This document shows positions 9,540-18,802 of a stretch of 64,000 nucleotides of DNA, piece by piece; position 1 is the first letter of the stretch, and each line of letters opens with the position of its first letter. The position numbers and the translations under genes were made by a program. The DNA lies in assembly GCA_965226855.1 (NCBI GenBank), contig CBDDEE010000032.1, positions 372,001 to 436,000 on the forward strand. The letters are read 5' to 3'. The notes under the pieces were generated by a model. The model did not search any database. It was given only the letters and a program-made list of their open reading frames with translations, and was not told the DNA's origin. The stretch comes from JAUXJB01 sp965226855. GTDB taxonomy: Bacteria > Myxococcota_A > UBA9160 > SZUA-336.

Positions 9540-10007
9540 ATGGCTGAAGAGCACGAGGGTCGGCGCGAGGCCATGCGCCGCCGCTATTTGCCGAGCGGGG
9601 CGCCAGTTCCCGCAGAAGTAGGGACGGAGGGCGTCGATCACCTCGCCCTGATCTGTTCCGACCTCGAGGCGACGATCGCGTTCTACACGGGCGTGCTTCA
9701 GATGCAACTCACGAACATCGTCGAGAACCGAGACGAGCCGACATCGACTCACATCTTTCTCGACATGGGCGGCGGGAACCAGCTCGCCTTCTTCGACTTC
9801 CCGACCCACGGTCCGGCGCGGACGGTTCGCGGAGTCGGCAGCATGCACCACGTTGCGCTCAAGGCTTCCCGGGAAAAGTACCGCGCGATCGTCGCCCATC
9901 TGAATGACAGCCGGATCGAGTTCTCGCAGCACGGAACTGACGACGCCGGCTCCGTCTACCTGCGCGACCCGGACAACATCCTCATCGAGGTTACGACCGG
10001 CGACTGA
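9540..10007 (+). CDS. VOC family protein (glyoxalase-like)
   Basis: A 155-residue single-domain VOC protein. The fold is visible in GVDHLALICSDLEATIAFY, the metal-ligand His in SMHHVALKASREKY, and the closing segment VYLRDPDNILIEVTT with a Glu ligand. It starts 14 bp after the nuclease gene and has GGGAGG at 9527-9533 as ribosome-binding site, so the two may be co-transcribed. Function could be a lyase, isomerase or extradiol dioxygenase; nothing in the context settles this. Confidence 0.8.
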   Translation: MAEEHEGRREAMRRRYLPSGAPVPAEVGTEGVDHLALICSDLEATIAFYTGVLQMQLTNIVENRDEPTSTHIFLDMGGGNQLAFFDFPTHGPARTVRGVGSMHHVALKASREKYRAIVAHLNDSRIEFSQHGTDDAGSVYLRDPDNILIEVTTGD

Positions 10008-10019
10008 GACTCAGCCCAG

Positions 10020-10165
10020 AGCTTCTACACCGAGATGGGGCTGTGGGGCCACCGGAGCGGGTGGGGAGAGGGCTCGGGCTGTCAGCTGACCAGGCGTGAC
10101 CCGCGTCTGCGGAGATCACCTCCTCGGAAGGCGCTGGCTTGCGTATTGCCCGGTCTCTCGTCTAC
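10020..10165 (+). pseudogene. Relic of the 3' end of a cyclase/TPR gene
   Basis: This stretch aligns with the last 80 bp of the cyclase gene ending at 29644 and with about 60 bp of its downstream flank. Shared words include CTACACCGAGATGGG, GTCAGCTGACCAG versus GCCAGCTGACCAG, and TGCGTATTGCCCGGTC versus GGCGTATTGCCCGGTC. Frame is no longer kept. Because the match continues past the stop codon, it is a duplicated DNA segment and not convergent protein sequence. Confidence 0.65.
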
Positions 10166-10224
10166 CGTGCCGTGGTTAATCGCGTTGAGCGAGCCCGCAC
10201 GGGTTCGGAGCACAGAGTGGACCC

Positions 10225-11830
10225 ATGGCACGAGTCGAGCAATCCAAGTCCCAGGAAACCGACGCACCGACCGATTGGCAACCCGAAGTCGGCGAGATCG
10301 CGACCCGCATGGAGCTGGCCAATGAGATGGGGGGGGTTGGAGCGCGTCCAGCGTCAGCACGACAACGGCAAGCTGACTATCCGCGAGCGCATCGACGCGG
10401 TTCTGGACACTGGTACCTTCCACGAGATCGGCGGGCTCACAGGGGCCGGGGTGTACGAGGACGGCAAGCTCACGGACTTCACCCCCTCTCCCTATGTCGG
10501 CGGCCTCGGCAAGATCGACGGCCGTACTGTCGTCGTGGGCGGCGAGGACTTCACCGTGGCCGGGGGTTCCGCCGACCTCACGATGGACCGCTTCAAGTCG
10601 GTCTTCTACGCCGATTTGGCTCGGGATTATCGGGTGCCGCTCATCTATCTTCACGACGGCGCCGGCGCGAACGTGGCCAGCACTAGCCAAGAGGGGCACT
10701 CTCACGTGCCGAGCTCTTTCGACCTCTTCGGTCCGGTGATTCGGGCCAGCCTGGAGGTCCCGGTCTTGGGGGGCATCCTGGGCGCCACGGCGGGCGGTGT
10801 CGCGGCAAACGCGATGCTGTGCCATTTCACCGTCATGACGCGAGAGACAGGCTCGCTGTTTGCGGCTGGCCCGCCTGTGGTCAAGCGGGCCATCGGCACC
10901 GAGATCACCAAGGCCGAGCTCGGCGGCGTGGACGTGCATGTCGGGACTTCCGGCGCCGTCGATAACGCCGCCGACGACGAAGCCGATGTCTTTCGGCAGA
11001 TGCGGACGTTCCTATCCTACTTTCCGAGCAACGTCTACCAGCAGCCCACCGTCCGCTCTTGCGGCGATCCTCTCGATCGCGAGGAGGACGCGCTCTTGAG
11101 CATCGTCCCGCGCAATCGCGCTCGGGTCTACAACATGCGGAGGATCGTCGAGCTCGTTGTCGACGACGGCGCGTTCTTCGAGGTCAAGCCCGACTTCGGC
11201 CGGTCTCTCCACACGATTCTGGCGCGCGTCGGTGGGTATCCCGTCGGGATCGTCGCGAACAACCCTGGGGTGATCGGCGGCGCGATGTCCGCCGCGTCCG
11301 CCGACAAGCAGGGAAGCTTCGTCGAGCTCTGCGACCACTTCCACATTCCGATCGTCTTTCTCGCCGACGTCCCGGGCTTCATGGTCGGTCCCGATGCCGA
11401 GAGCACCGGCACGCTCCGCCACGGCATGCGCGCCTTCTGGGCGACCTATCTCGCCACGGTCCCGGTGTTCACCGTCATCACCCGCAAGAACTACGGGATG
11501 GCCGGCGCGGCCACGGCCCACGCCGGTCAGGTCAACTATCGGGTCGGCTGGCCCTCGGGCGAGTGGGGCTCCATCCCGATCGAGGGTGGAGTCGACGCGG
11601 CCTATAGCCGCGAGATCGCCAACGCCCCTGACCCCAAAAAGCGTCGCGCCGAGATCGAGGCGGAGCTCGGCCAGCTCCGCAACGTGTTCCGCACGGCGGA
11701 ACACTTCGGCATCGAAGAGATCATCGACCCCCGAAAGACCCGCGCGTACATCGGCCGCTTCCTCGAGAACGCCTACAACACCATCGCAGCCAAGGTCGGC
11801 CTCAAGTCCAAACCCGGAGTCCGCCCCTGA
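10225..11830 (+). CDS. Acyl-CoA carboxylase carboxyltransferase (beta) subunit, frameshifted in a G run
   Basis: Biotin-dependent carboxyltransferase of the propionyl-/methylcrotonyl-CoA carboxylase beta family, about 535 residues when repaired. Crotonase-like halves are visible: GGEDFTVAGGSADLTMDRF, then GGILGATAGGVAANAML, and the second half FLADVPGFMVGPDAES with the acyl-CoA oxyanion region GAMSAASADKQ. The N-terminus (MARVEQSKSQET) is in another frame; the switch is at the run of eight G at 10329-10336. Seven G restores ELANEMGGLERVQRQHD. GTG/ATG choice: ATG at 10225. No biotin-carboxylase partner is in the window. The insertion is a typical homopolymer error or slippage mutation. Confidence 0.87.
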
Positions 11831-11916
11831 GTACCACGCATCGTCCGGGCTGACCGCCATGCGCTCGATGATCTCGTCTCTTCTAGCGAAACCAGCACGT
11901 GTCGGAACGGAGGACG

Positions 11917-11922
11917 TACAAT
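11917..11922 (+). promoter_or_regulatory. Possible -10 element of a leaderless transcript (TACAAT)
   Basis: TACAAT ends 7 nt before the ATG at 11930, placing a transcription start at or next to the start codon. The nearest GGAGG (11909-11913) is 16 nt from the ATG, too far to act as Shine-Dalgarno. No good -35 box is visible. Confidence 0.35.
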
Positions 11923-11929
11923 AGGTGCG

Positions 11930-14533
11930 ATGAGGGCCGCCTTCCGATGCTTGTCGATCCTGACAGCTGCGCTCTGGCTGGCCTTGCCGGCAGATGCGCA
12001 AGTCATCCGCGACGGCAGCATCGGACCGGGCGGTCCGGGTCTAGTCGCCGGTGGGATCGATGATCTGGGCCAGCCAGCCACCTACCTGATCCACGAGGGA
12101 CTGGCCGAGCGAGCCGGAACCAACCTCTTCCACAGCTTCGACCAGTTCAGCGTGGGGTCGGGCGAGACGACGACCTTCACCGCACTCCAGCCCACGGACA
12201 ACGTGCTCGGCCGGGTCACGGGTGGGAGCGAGTCGCAGATCTTCGGAAGGCTGCGGTCTACGATTCCTGGTGCGGCTCTGTGGCTGCTCAACCCAGCCGG
12301 GTGGCTGTTCGGAAAGGGATCATCCCTGGATGTCCCGGGCTCGTTCCACGTCAGCTCGGGGCACTACTTCAAGCACGCGGATGGCACCCGGTTCAGCGCT
12401 ACGGGAGGGGCTCCTCCAGTCCTGAGCGTTGCTCCTATTGAAGCCTTCGGCTTTCTCGATGCGCCCATCGGGAACATCGTGCTGGATGATGCCCGCTTCG
12501 TGTTAGAGACGGGAAGCACCCTGTCCCTGATTGGTGGTGACGTGGAGATCCGCGGACCAGGCGGGGCATTGCCGGAGGACCGCGAAGTTGTGGTCGATGC
12601 ACCCTCCGGGCTGGTTCGGCTGGCCGGTATTGCTTCCGAAGGGGACCTACCCACTAGCGACTGGGGGGAGGAGCTTCTCGGTGAGTTCGCCGAGTTCGGC
12701 GATGTGCGAGTTGTAGATGGCGCGGAGGTCGTTCTTACTGGCAATCCCGTTGGACGGCTACAGGCTGTAGCTCACGACGTCCTTTTGGATCAGTCTGGTG
12801 TGACCGCCAATGCTACGGGAGATGTAGATGCCATCGGCCCCGCGCTGGAGGTATTCGCACAGGGACAAGTCGTCATTCGCGAGTCCGACGTCACCGCAGG
12901 CACGTTTGGGGCGGGCAGAGGCGGTGGGGTCGAAGTCACGGCAGAGGAACTACAAGTCGTACACGACCCATCGGGTAGTGACCGGATCTTTTCCCTCGAC
13001 CGTACCGGAGAGGTCCAAGGCAGCTTTGTTCAGACTGCTTCGGATGAAACCGGGCAGGCCGGCGACATCGTACTCCGCGTCGGATCCCTGGTTGTGGACG
13101 GGCTGGCCGAGGTCGGGACATTCCTCAATCCAACATCGACCGCACCAGGGGCGCATATCGTCCTTCGGGCCGAGTCCATCCGCGTGGTGAACGGCGGGTC
13201 TATCCGGACGGTGGTCTTTGGTTCAGGAGATGGTGGCCTCATCGACGTAGATGCGGACTCCGTTGTCGTGCAGGGGATCTCCGCCGTTGTCTCCACCGAT
13301 GTAGGCGCGCGGGATCGACTTTCGAATTTGGGCAGCACGACACGTTTCAATCCCGATCACCCCGAGCTGAAGTCGGGTGACGCCTCCGATCTCCAGATCA
13401 CCGCGCAGAGGCTTGAGGTTCTCGACGGCGCAGTCATTAGTGTCGCCTCGCAAGGCGGTGGTGATGGTGGTCGCATTCTCATACAAGGAGATGAAGTCCT
13501 CGTGGCGGGCGCAGCCGTAAGGGGTGATGTGTTTGGAAACACATCGGTCGGGTCTTTTTTGTCGGCCGTCGCGTTACATTCGGGCTTCTCCACCGGCGAC
13601 TTCACCCGCCGGTCCGAGAACAACGCAGGCTCCATCGAGATCCTTGCACGAAAGGTCAGTCTTCTCGACGGTGGTTTGATCGCCACGGTGAGCTTCTCCA
13701 ACGGAGACGCTGGTCCAATCCATATCGAGGCGAATGAGCTGATCATGTCCGGTCTAGATGCTGCCGATCTCCCGGAGGAGATGCTTCTCGGAGGTAGCGT
13801 CTTCCGGCTTCTCTTCCAGAGGTCTTGGATCTCATCCGGTTCGAACACTGCGGGCAGGTTTGACGGTGCGGGAGCCGGAGCCGACATTGTTCTGCTGGGA
13901 GTTGGCGAGGACTCGAAGTTCGAGCTGACCGACGGGGCGTTCATCGACTCCATCACATGGGGCAACACGACGGATGGGGGAGACACCGTGATTGCCTTTG
14001 ACCATGTCGTAATAGGATCAGGATCTGGCATTTCGAACGCAAGTGTTAGCAACCCGGCCAACCCCGCACCTGGTGGAGATGCAAGCGACATCGTGATTTC
14101 TGCCAAGGTACTCACCATTGACGGCGGGAGATTGGCCACAGATTCCACCGCGCGCACAGGCGACGGGGGGAACATCGTTCTCAACGTGAGTGAGAGGTTG
14201 GAGGTGTTCGGCGGACCCGATCACCTCTCTGTCTGCTGTCCAGCAGTTCCAGGAGGCTCCATCACGACCGAAGTGCGAGGTAGCCCGGAAACCACCGGGG
14301 GCAACATCACGATCTCCAACCCTGACTTCGTGATCCTGGAGAACGGTGCCCGCATCATCGCAAACGCCACCGAGGGCCAGGGCGGCAACATCGACATCAC
14401 CACAAAGGCCCTGCTCGTCTCCGACGACAGCGTGATCTCCGCCAGCTCGGAGCTGGGCGTGAGTGGAACCGTGCAGGTGAACGCCCCGGACAGCGACCTC
14501 ACGACAAACCTGGAGACACTCTCCCAGGACTAG
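11930..14533 (+). CDS. Filamentous-haemagglutinin (TpsA-like) exoprotein with early TAG
   Basis: An 867-residue secreted beta-helix protein. Residues 1-24 are a signal peptide ending near PADAQ. The two-partner-secretion N-terminal domain follows, with LFHSFDQFSVGSGE, RVTGGSESQIFGRLRS and the diagnostic LLNPAGWLFGKGSSLDVPG. The rest is repetitive Gly/Asp/Val/Ile-rich beta-helix (for example DGGLIDVDADSVVV, SGDASDLQITAQRLEV). No TpsB-type transporter is nearby. The TAG at 14531-14533 is followed in frame by 50 more codons to TAA at 14686 that look like the Cys-containing tail of this family (LDAVELRNRCAGGPDES and TPDGMLPSF), so the natural end is probably 14686. Confidence 0.85.
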   Translation: MRAAFRCLSILTAALWLALPADAQVIRDGSIGPGGPGLVAGGIDDLGQPATYLIHEGLAERAGTNLFHSFDQFSVGSGETTTFTALQPTDNVLGRVTGGSESQIFGRLRSTIPGAALWLLNPAGWLFGKGSSLDVPGSFHVSSGHYFKHADGTRFSATGGAPPVLSVAPIEAFGFLDAPIGNIVLDDARFVLETGSTLSLIGGDVEIRGPGGALPEDREVVVDAPSGLVRLAGIASEGDLPTSDWGEELLGEFAEFGDVRVVDGAEVVLTGNPVGRLQAVAHDVLLDQSGVTANATGDVDAIGPALEVFAQGQVVIRESDVTAGTFGAGRGGGVEVTAEELQVVHDPSGSDRIFSLDRTGEVQGSFVQTASDETGQAGDIVLRVGSLVVDGLAEVGTFLNPTSTAPGAHIVLRAESIRVVNGGSIRTVVFGSGDGGLIDVDADSVVVQGISAVVSTDVGARDRLSNLGSTTRFNPDHPELKSGDASDLQITAQRLEVLDGAVISVASQGGGDGGRILIQGDEVLVAGAAVRGDVFGNTSVGSFLSAVALHSGFSTGDFTRRSENNAGSIEILARKVSLLDGGLIATVSFSNGDAGPIHIEANELIMSGLDAADLPEEMLLGGSVFRLLFQRSWISSGSNTAGRFDGAGAGADIVLLGVGEDSKFELTDGAFIDSITWGNTTDGGDTVIAFDHVVIGSGSGISNASVSNPANPAPGGDASDIVISAKVLTIDGGRLATDSTARTGDGGNIVLNVSERLEVFGGPDHLSVCCPAVPGGSITTEVRGSPETTGGNITISNPDFVILENGARIIANATEGQGGNIDITTKALLVSDDSVISASSELGVSGTVQVNAPDSDLTTNLETLSQD

Positions 14534-14686
14534 CTGGACGCGGTGGAGCTACGGAATCGCTGCGCCGGGGGGCCGGACGAGAGCCAGTTCCGGGTGGCGT
14601 CGCGGATGGTGCAGGGAACGCCGGACGGGATGCTCCCGAGTTTTTCACTCGCAAGCTTTCCTCAGATCGCTGTGGCCTGCCAGTAA
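14534..14686 (+). pseudogene. In-frame C-terminal tail after the TAG of the exoprotein gene
   Basis: Fifty sense codons in the same frame as the exoprotein, closed by TAA at 14684-14686. The translation contains RNRCAGG, SQFRVASRM and SPDG-like TPDGMLPSF, and ends AVACQ; two Cys at the ends suit the disulphide-stapled tails of related exoproteins. A single base change at 14531-14533 would rejoin it to the gene. Confidence 0.55.
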
Positions 14687-14702
14687 GTCGAGCCTTGGTG
14701 GT

Positions 14703-14826
14703 TCAGGAGCCGACCGAGATCACCACCGAAGCCGTGGATCGTTTCGCGGGATCGTGAACTACGACCTCCACTGGAACGCGGACGCAGAACTCGTTCCCCG
14801 CCGGATCAACTGACCGTAAGACTCCG
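14703..14826 (-). pseudogene. Relic of a VOC (glyoxalase) gene C-terminus
   Basis: Read on the minus strand, one frame gives the common VOC ending SVDPAGNEFCVRV, then VEVVVHDPAK and a TGA stop (plus positions 14703-14705). No start or N-terminal domain is recognisable upstream. The rest of the roughly 500-bp gap to 15211 has no convincing gene: ORFs at 14759-15120 on both strands lack family signatures and ribosome-binding sites. Confidence 0.35.
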
Positions 14827-15211
14827 GGTGTGCGGTGCCGTGCATCGGAAGCGGACCTCGCTCGAGAACGCGTTCGGCAGAGTCAGCCACGGCGGCGAGC
14901 TCCTGATCATCGCCGATCCAGGCGTGCCAGCCGAGATGCGATGCCGCGATCTGGAGTTCGTAGCAGTGATGCCGCGACGGGGCGTCCACCAGGTCCCCCT
15001 CACGCAGGTCGGGCGCGAGTTCCAAAACCTAGCAGAGATCGGGAGCGACCGACCGCTAATGGGGAGGAGCGGTTGAGGGGTCCGCCATGGACCCGAGAGC
15101 CCTCCAACCCTCCATGCTGATCACCGCTGCTGCTGGTCCGAGCCGAGCTGTGCGTGGCCTTCCCCGCTGGCTCGAGCCGGCTAGCTCCGGCGCGAGTGAA
15201 GACGAACCAGG

Positions 15212-16399
15212 TCACGCCTTGTCGAGGTCGATCCGGTAGAGCTCCGCGGCGTTGTCCTGCAGGATCATGCGCTGCGCGTCTTCGGGAAGCGCGCCGATCG
15301 CCTTTCTCACGCGCTCTATGCTGTCGGGGTAGAGACAGGTCGGGTGCGGGATGTCGGTCTCGAAGAGCACACGGTCCGCGCCGAGGTACTCCACGGCCGG
15401 TGCGACCGTCGGGCCCTCGAACCAGAAGCAGCCGTAGAACTGCCGCTTGAAGTACTCCGACGGCTTCATCGACATGTGCCTGAGGTGCTGGGGCGAGGTC
15501 TCGCCCATCTGGTAGTCGAGCGCTTCCAGGAGGAACGGGATCCAGCCGATGCCGCTCTCGACCGAGACGAAGCGCAGGTCGGGGTAGCGCTCGGGCACAT
15601 CGGTGATCAGCAGGTTGCTCATCCACCGCAGGTTGCCGAGGAACAGACCCGCTCCGCCGAGCGTCAGCCTCACGTCGCCCGGCCATGTCTTGTAGGGAAC
15701 GCTCCCGGACCAGTCGATGTCGCCGGTCGACGCGCCGATGTGGAAGTTGATCGGCATCTTGGTCGCCTCGCACACTTCCCACAACGGGCGCCAGTCGGGC
15801 TGGGCAAAGTCGGGCATTCCCGAGTCGTGCGGGTTCGAGCACATTACGATGCCGCGCGCGCCGTTGGACGCCATGCGGTAGACCTCGTTCACGCTGGCCT
15901 GGATGTCCCACCACGGAACGAGCGCCATAGGAAGGATGCGGCCACCCGAGCGCTGCTGCACGTCGGCCATATAGTCGTTGTAGATCTCGACGCACGCGAT
16001 CCGCAGGTCCAGGTCCTCCACCTTAAGGAAGTTCTGGTTCCCAAACCCGCCCACGTTGGGGTACGTGATGCAGTGGCTCACGCCCATCTCGTCCATCAGC
16101 TCGAGCCGGGCGTCGCAGTCGAACGAGCCGCGGTGGACCTGGTCGATGTCGTACTTGAGGAACCCGATCCCCGGGATCTTCGTGCCGTCGGGCTCGAGCG
16201 CGCTGACCGCCGAGTCGCCCGCGAGCACGATGTCGCCGTTCACCACCCAGGCGCGCTTTCCGTTGTGCTCCTTGATCTGCGGCACCAGGTCTTTGTACTT
16301 GGGCGGCGCGAGCGAGGTCCACAGGTCGTGCGGCTCGCTCCAGTGGGTGTCAGAGTCGATGATCTGAAGGCCGGGAAAAAGCTCGCTACTTGTAGACAT
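15212..16399 (-). CDS. Amidohydrolase family 2 protein (TIM-barrel, decarboxylase/hydrolase type)
   Basis: A 395-residue metal-dependent hydrolase of the Amidohydro_2 group, which includes decarboxylases such as ACMSD. The start of the barrel reads IIDSDTHWSEPHDLW, metal-site His is expected in INFHIGASTGDIDW, and the late Asp in LFETDIPHPTCLYP. Members in similar bacteria are often annotated only as amidohydrolases of unknown substrate. ATG at 16399 is backed by GGGAGGGG 4 nt upstream. It stands alone, 138 bp from the membrane-protein gene upstream on the same strand. Confidence 0.85.
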   Translation of the reverse strand: MSTSSELFPGLQIIDSDTHWSEPHDLWTSLAPPKYKDLVPQIKEHNGKRAWVVNGDIVLAGDSAVSALEPDGTKIPGIGFLKYDIDQVHRGSFDCDARLELMDEMGVSHCITYPNVGGFGNQNFLKVEDLDLRIACVEIYNDYMADVQQRSGGRILPMALVPWWDIQASVNEVYRMASNGARGIVMCSNPHDSGMPDFAQPDWRPLWEVCEATKMPINFHIGASTGDIDWSGSVPYKTWPGDVRLTLGGAGLFLGNLRWMSNLLITDVPERYPDLRFVSVESGIGWIPFLLEALDYQMGETSPQHLRHMSMKPSEYFKRQFYGCFWFEGPTVAPAVEYLGADRVLFETDIPHPTCLYPDSIERVRKAIGALPEDAQRMILQDNAAELYRIDLDKA

Positions 16400-16537
16400 G
16401 ATCCCCTCCCAGGAGTCCAGACTCGATCATTTCGCCCGAGGGCGGCCGCGTCAAGTCACCCTCTCCCGACGACTTTGAAGAGTCCCTCGGCGCCCGTAGA
16501 GGCACAGGCTCCGGCGGGCTCTCGCCGCTCCTGAGCC

Positions 16538-17596
16538 TCAGTCGAGCAGGCTCCCGAGCATGCGCTCGACCAGCGCGCCTCCGATCCAGGAGGCGACCGG
16601 GATCATCAGCAGCAGGAACATGCGCAGAAATGTCGGCGATCGGACGGGCCACTCGGGCACCGACGTGATCGTGTCGTGATAGGCCAAGAGGTCGGCGAGG
16701 CTGAGCGTCTCGGCCTGTGCGGCGAGCCTGGAGTCGGCGAGCGCCGAACGGTCGCCGCTGATCGCCGCGGCTACGCGCTCGAGCTCCTCCTGCTTGAGGC
16801 GCGAGATCAAGCGCTGCACGCCGCGCATCGGCAGGATCACGATTGCGGCGATCCACGCCAGGCAGAGGAGCAGAATTCCGACAGGGACCACGACCGAACG
16901 TTGGATGAGGTCGAGCATGAGGAGCGACATGATGGAGATCATCACGACCCCGATCAGCGCGACCGTCGTCCTCTCGCGCCCGAAGGGGGCCAGTGGACGC
17001 AGATCGAGCAGGTCGAGGTTCCAGGAGAGCCGATCGTAGAAGCTCCCACCCTGCGAGCTAAACCACAGATAGGTGGCCTGTGCGCCAATCGTGAAGGTCG
17101 CGAGGTTCAAGCCGTAGTCGAAGACCCTGTGGTGATCCCATCCTTCGAGCAGGAACGACGCGAGCGAAATCCGGAACAGGTAGGAGGTAAACAGGGTGGC
17201 GATGAGCACACCCGCAAGCCCCGCCAGCCAGAACCCCCGCGTCGTCGCGGAGGCCTCCTCGGCCCGGATCGCGTCAAGCTCCGCATTCGAATTCCGCCAC
17301 AGCGGTCGCAGCTCGCGGTTGGTCTGTGCGGAGGCGAGCCCGAAATAGGTTACGGCTGTGGGGATGTATCCCACGAGGAGGGCGATCCCGATCACTTCTA
17401 CGACCTGATCGACTGGCCAGAGCCTGGCGGCCTCCGCTGCCTGATAGAAGAAGTCCATCGCGACGTAGAGCGCCGTGATCGCGAACGTGATGAGCAACCC
17501 GATGGCCCAGGCGGGAAGCGGCACGTGGGCGAACGGCGCGAGGAACCACATGCGCCGGAAGCTCGGCGGGAACTCGCGCGCCGGCGGCGAAGGCAT
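16538..17596 (-). CDS. Hypothetical multi-pass inner-membrane protein
   Basis: A 352-residue protein with about eight hydrophobic segments, including AIGLLITFAITALYVAMDFF, IGIALLVGYIPTAVTYFGLA, LAGLAGVLIATLFTSYLF, VALIGVVMISIMSLLMLDLI and a C-terminal FLRMFLLLMIPVASWIGG. A charged helical stretch (about residues 258-300, RLISRLKQEELERVAAA) faces the cytoplasm before the last helix. I do not recognise the family. It lies 131 bp downstream of the MotA-like gene on the same strand, so it might belong to that transcript, but its base composition is closer to the flanking genes. Confidence 0.6.
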   Translation of the reverse strand: MPSPPAREFPPSFRRMWFLAPFAHVPLPAWAIGLLITFAITALYVAMDFFYQAAEAARLWPVDQVVEVIGIALLVGYIPTAVTYFGLASAQTNRELRPLWRNSNAELDAIRAEEASATTRGFWLAGLAGVLIATLFTSYLFRISLASFLLEGWDHHRVFDYGLNLATFTIGAQATYLWFSSQGGSFYDRLSWNLDLLDLRPLAPFGRERTTVALIGVVMISIMSLLMLDLIQRSVVVPVGILLLCLAWIAAIVILPMRGVQRLISRLKQEELERVAAAISGDRSALADSRLAAQAETLSLADLLAYHDTITSVPEWPVRSPTFLRMFLLLMIPVASWIGGALVERMLGSLLD

Positions 17597-17727
17597 ACGG
17601 TCGACCCTATCACGGCCTCGCCCCCGAGAGGCCGGGGCGTTCGCTAGGGCCTGAGGTTCCCGAAATCATGACGGACACCTGAATCGGCACCCCGTTCTGC
17701 GCTTGTCCGGAGCCGGAAACAATGATC

Positions 17728-18777
17728 TCAGTCTCGGACCAATCGGGAACCTCCTCCAACTCCCGGGATGGCATTGATCTCTTTCTCGTGATTGAACAAC
17801 ATTTCCAGACTCACTTTGTACTTATTGAACGCCTGCTGGTAGCGACCTCTATCTGGAAATAGCGTGTTGATGTAATCCATAAGCAACGAAACCGGAAGAC
17901 CAACCAGCGAGCTGACAATTGCCACGGAAGCTCCCGACTTGATATCCCCCCCCTGACCCAGTGCCAGATAGAAGCCCGCAAAGGTACCGATGATCCCGAG
18001 CAGAATTACCATGAACGGCGCCCGATACAGGATGGCGACCACATTCTCGGAGGCGAAATATCTATAGGTACTTGTAAAGTATGGATTGTTATCAAGTGCG
18101 ATGCGGGTGATGATGTCATAGTCCGGCGTCTGGTCGTAACTTTGTTCCATGAGTTCATCGACGGTCAAGTCAACGATATGCGCCATACCATCTTCTATCT
18201 CGAACCTTCGATCCAGTAGTGAGCCAGAGGCTCTCTCCTTTTCAACGATGCCCAACATATCTTCCGCTTTTCCCATGAGTACGTTCGCCTTGCCTTCGAG
18301 TTGCCGGGCTTGGAGCTCGATTCCCTTCGCTTCGTGAATCCTGGCCCGCAACTTGTCCAGGAAGGGATCTTTGACTTTCCTCGAATAGAGAGTCACAGGA
18401 ATCTTGAGGGGCCGCGTCCATCTCTTGCCGGAGGGCGGCGAACCCGCCGCGGGAGTGGAAGTCGTCATTGAAGGATCAAAGCTGGCGGTCAAGGCGACCT
18501 CCGCCTGTTCCCTCACGCTGTCTACGTAACTCAGGTGGGTAGGTTCTTTCTGAGCCTTTCTGTACTCAAACACAGAGTAATAGAACGCCACTACAAACCT
18601 ATCTATCGCGGATATCTTGTAATGCAGACCAAACTTGAAGACCGCAAATAGAAGAAAACAGGCCACTATGCCCGCTATGAACAGCCTTCCGATCGACTCG
18701 TTGGTAAGCGCAGCGTCATAAAAGAACGCAAAATATGATACCGCCACCAGCAGTGCCACGACTATGTACTTGAACAT
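17728..18777 (-). CDS. MotA/TolQ/ExbB-type proton-channel subunit
   Basis: A 349-residue inner-membrane protein. Helices are at about 3-20, 31-50, 253-273 and 281-303. The last two form the MotA/TolQ/ExbB channel: VILLGIIGTFAGFYLAL, then SGASVAIVSSLVGLPVSLLM and DYINTLF. A 190-residue, partly helical cytoplasmic loop separates helix pairs, as in TolQ/ExbB with an enlarged loop. The gene follows the MotB/OmpA-like gene by 25 bp on the same strand with AGAGGG upstream of ATG 18777, so they form an operon. The DNA is visibly more A/T-rich than its neighbours, hinting at acquisition. Zorya ZorA also has a channel domain, but its long tail is C-terminal; this protein ends soon after the channel. 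Confidence 0.78.
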   Translation of the reverse strand: MFKYIVVALLVAVSYFAFFYDAALTNESIGRLFIAGIVACFLLFAVFKFGLHYKISAIDRFVVAFYYSVFEYRKAQKEPTHLSYVDSVREQAEVALTASFDPSMTTSTPAAGSPPSGKRWTRPLKIPVTLYSRKVKDPFLDKLRARIHEAKGIELQARQLEGKANVLMGKAEDMLGIVEKERASGSLLDRRFEIEDGMAHIVDLTVDELMEQSYDQTPDYDIITRIALDNNPYFTSTYRYFASENVVAILYRAPFMVILLGIIGTFAGFYLALGQGGDIKSGASVAIVSSLVGLPVSLLMDYINTLFPDRGRYQQAFNKYKVSLEMLFNHEKEINAIPGVGGGSRLVRD

Positions 18778-18802
18778 GTTGACCCTCTACCCTATATGCG
18801 GC

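Noticed and set aside
14759..15120. Small ORFs on both strands between the exoprotein and amidohydrolase genes
   Set aside because: They overlap each other, lack ribosome-binding sites and family features; only the VOC-like tail at 14703-14826 seemed worth recording.
15344..16534. Plus-strand ORF of 396 codons opposite the amidohydrolase
   Set aside because: No recognisable domain; the minus-strand gene has motifs and a strong ribosome-binding site.
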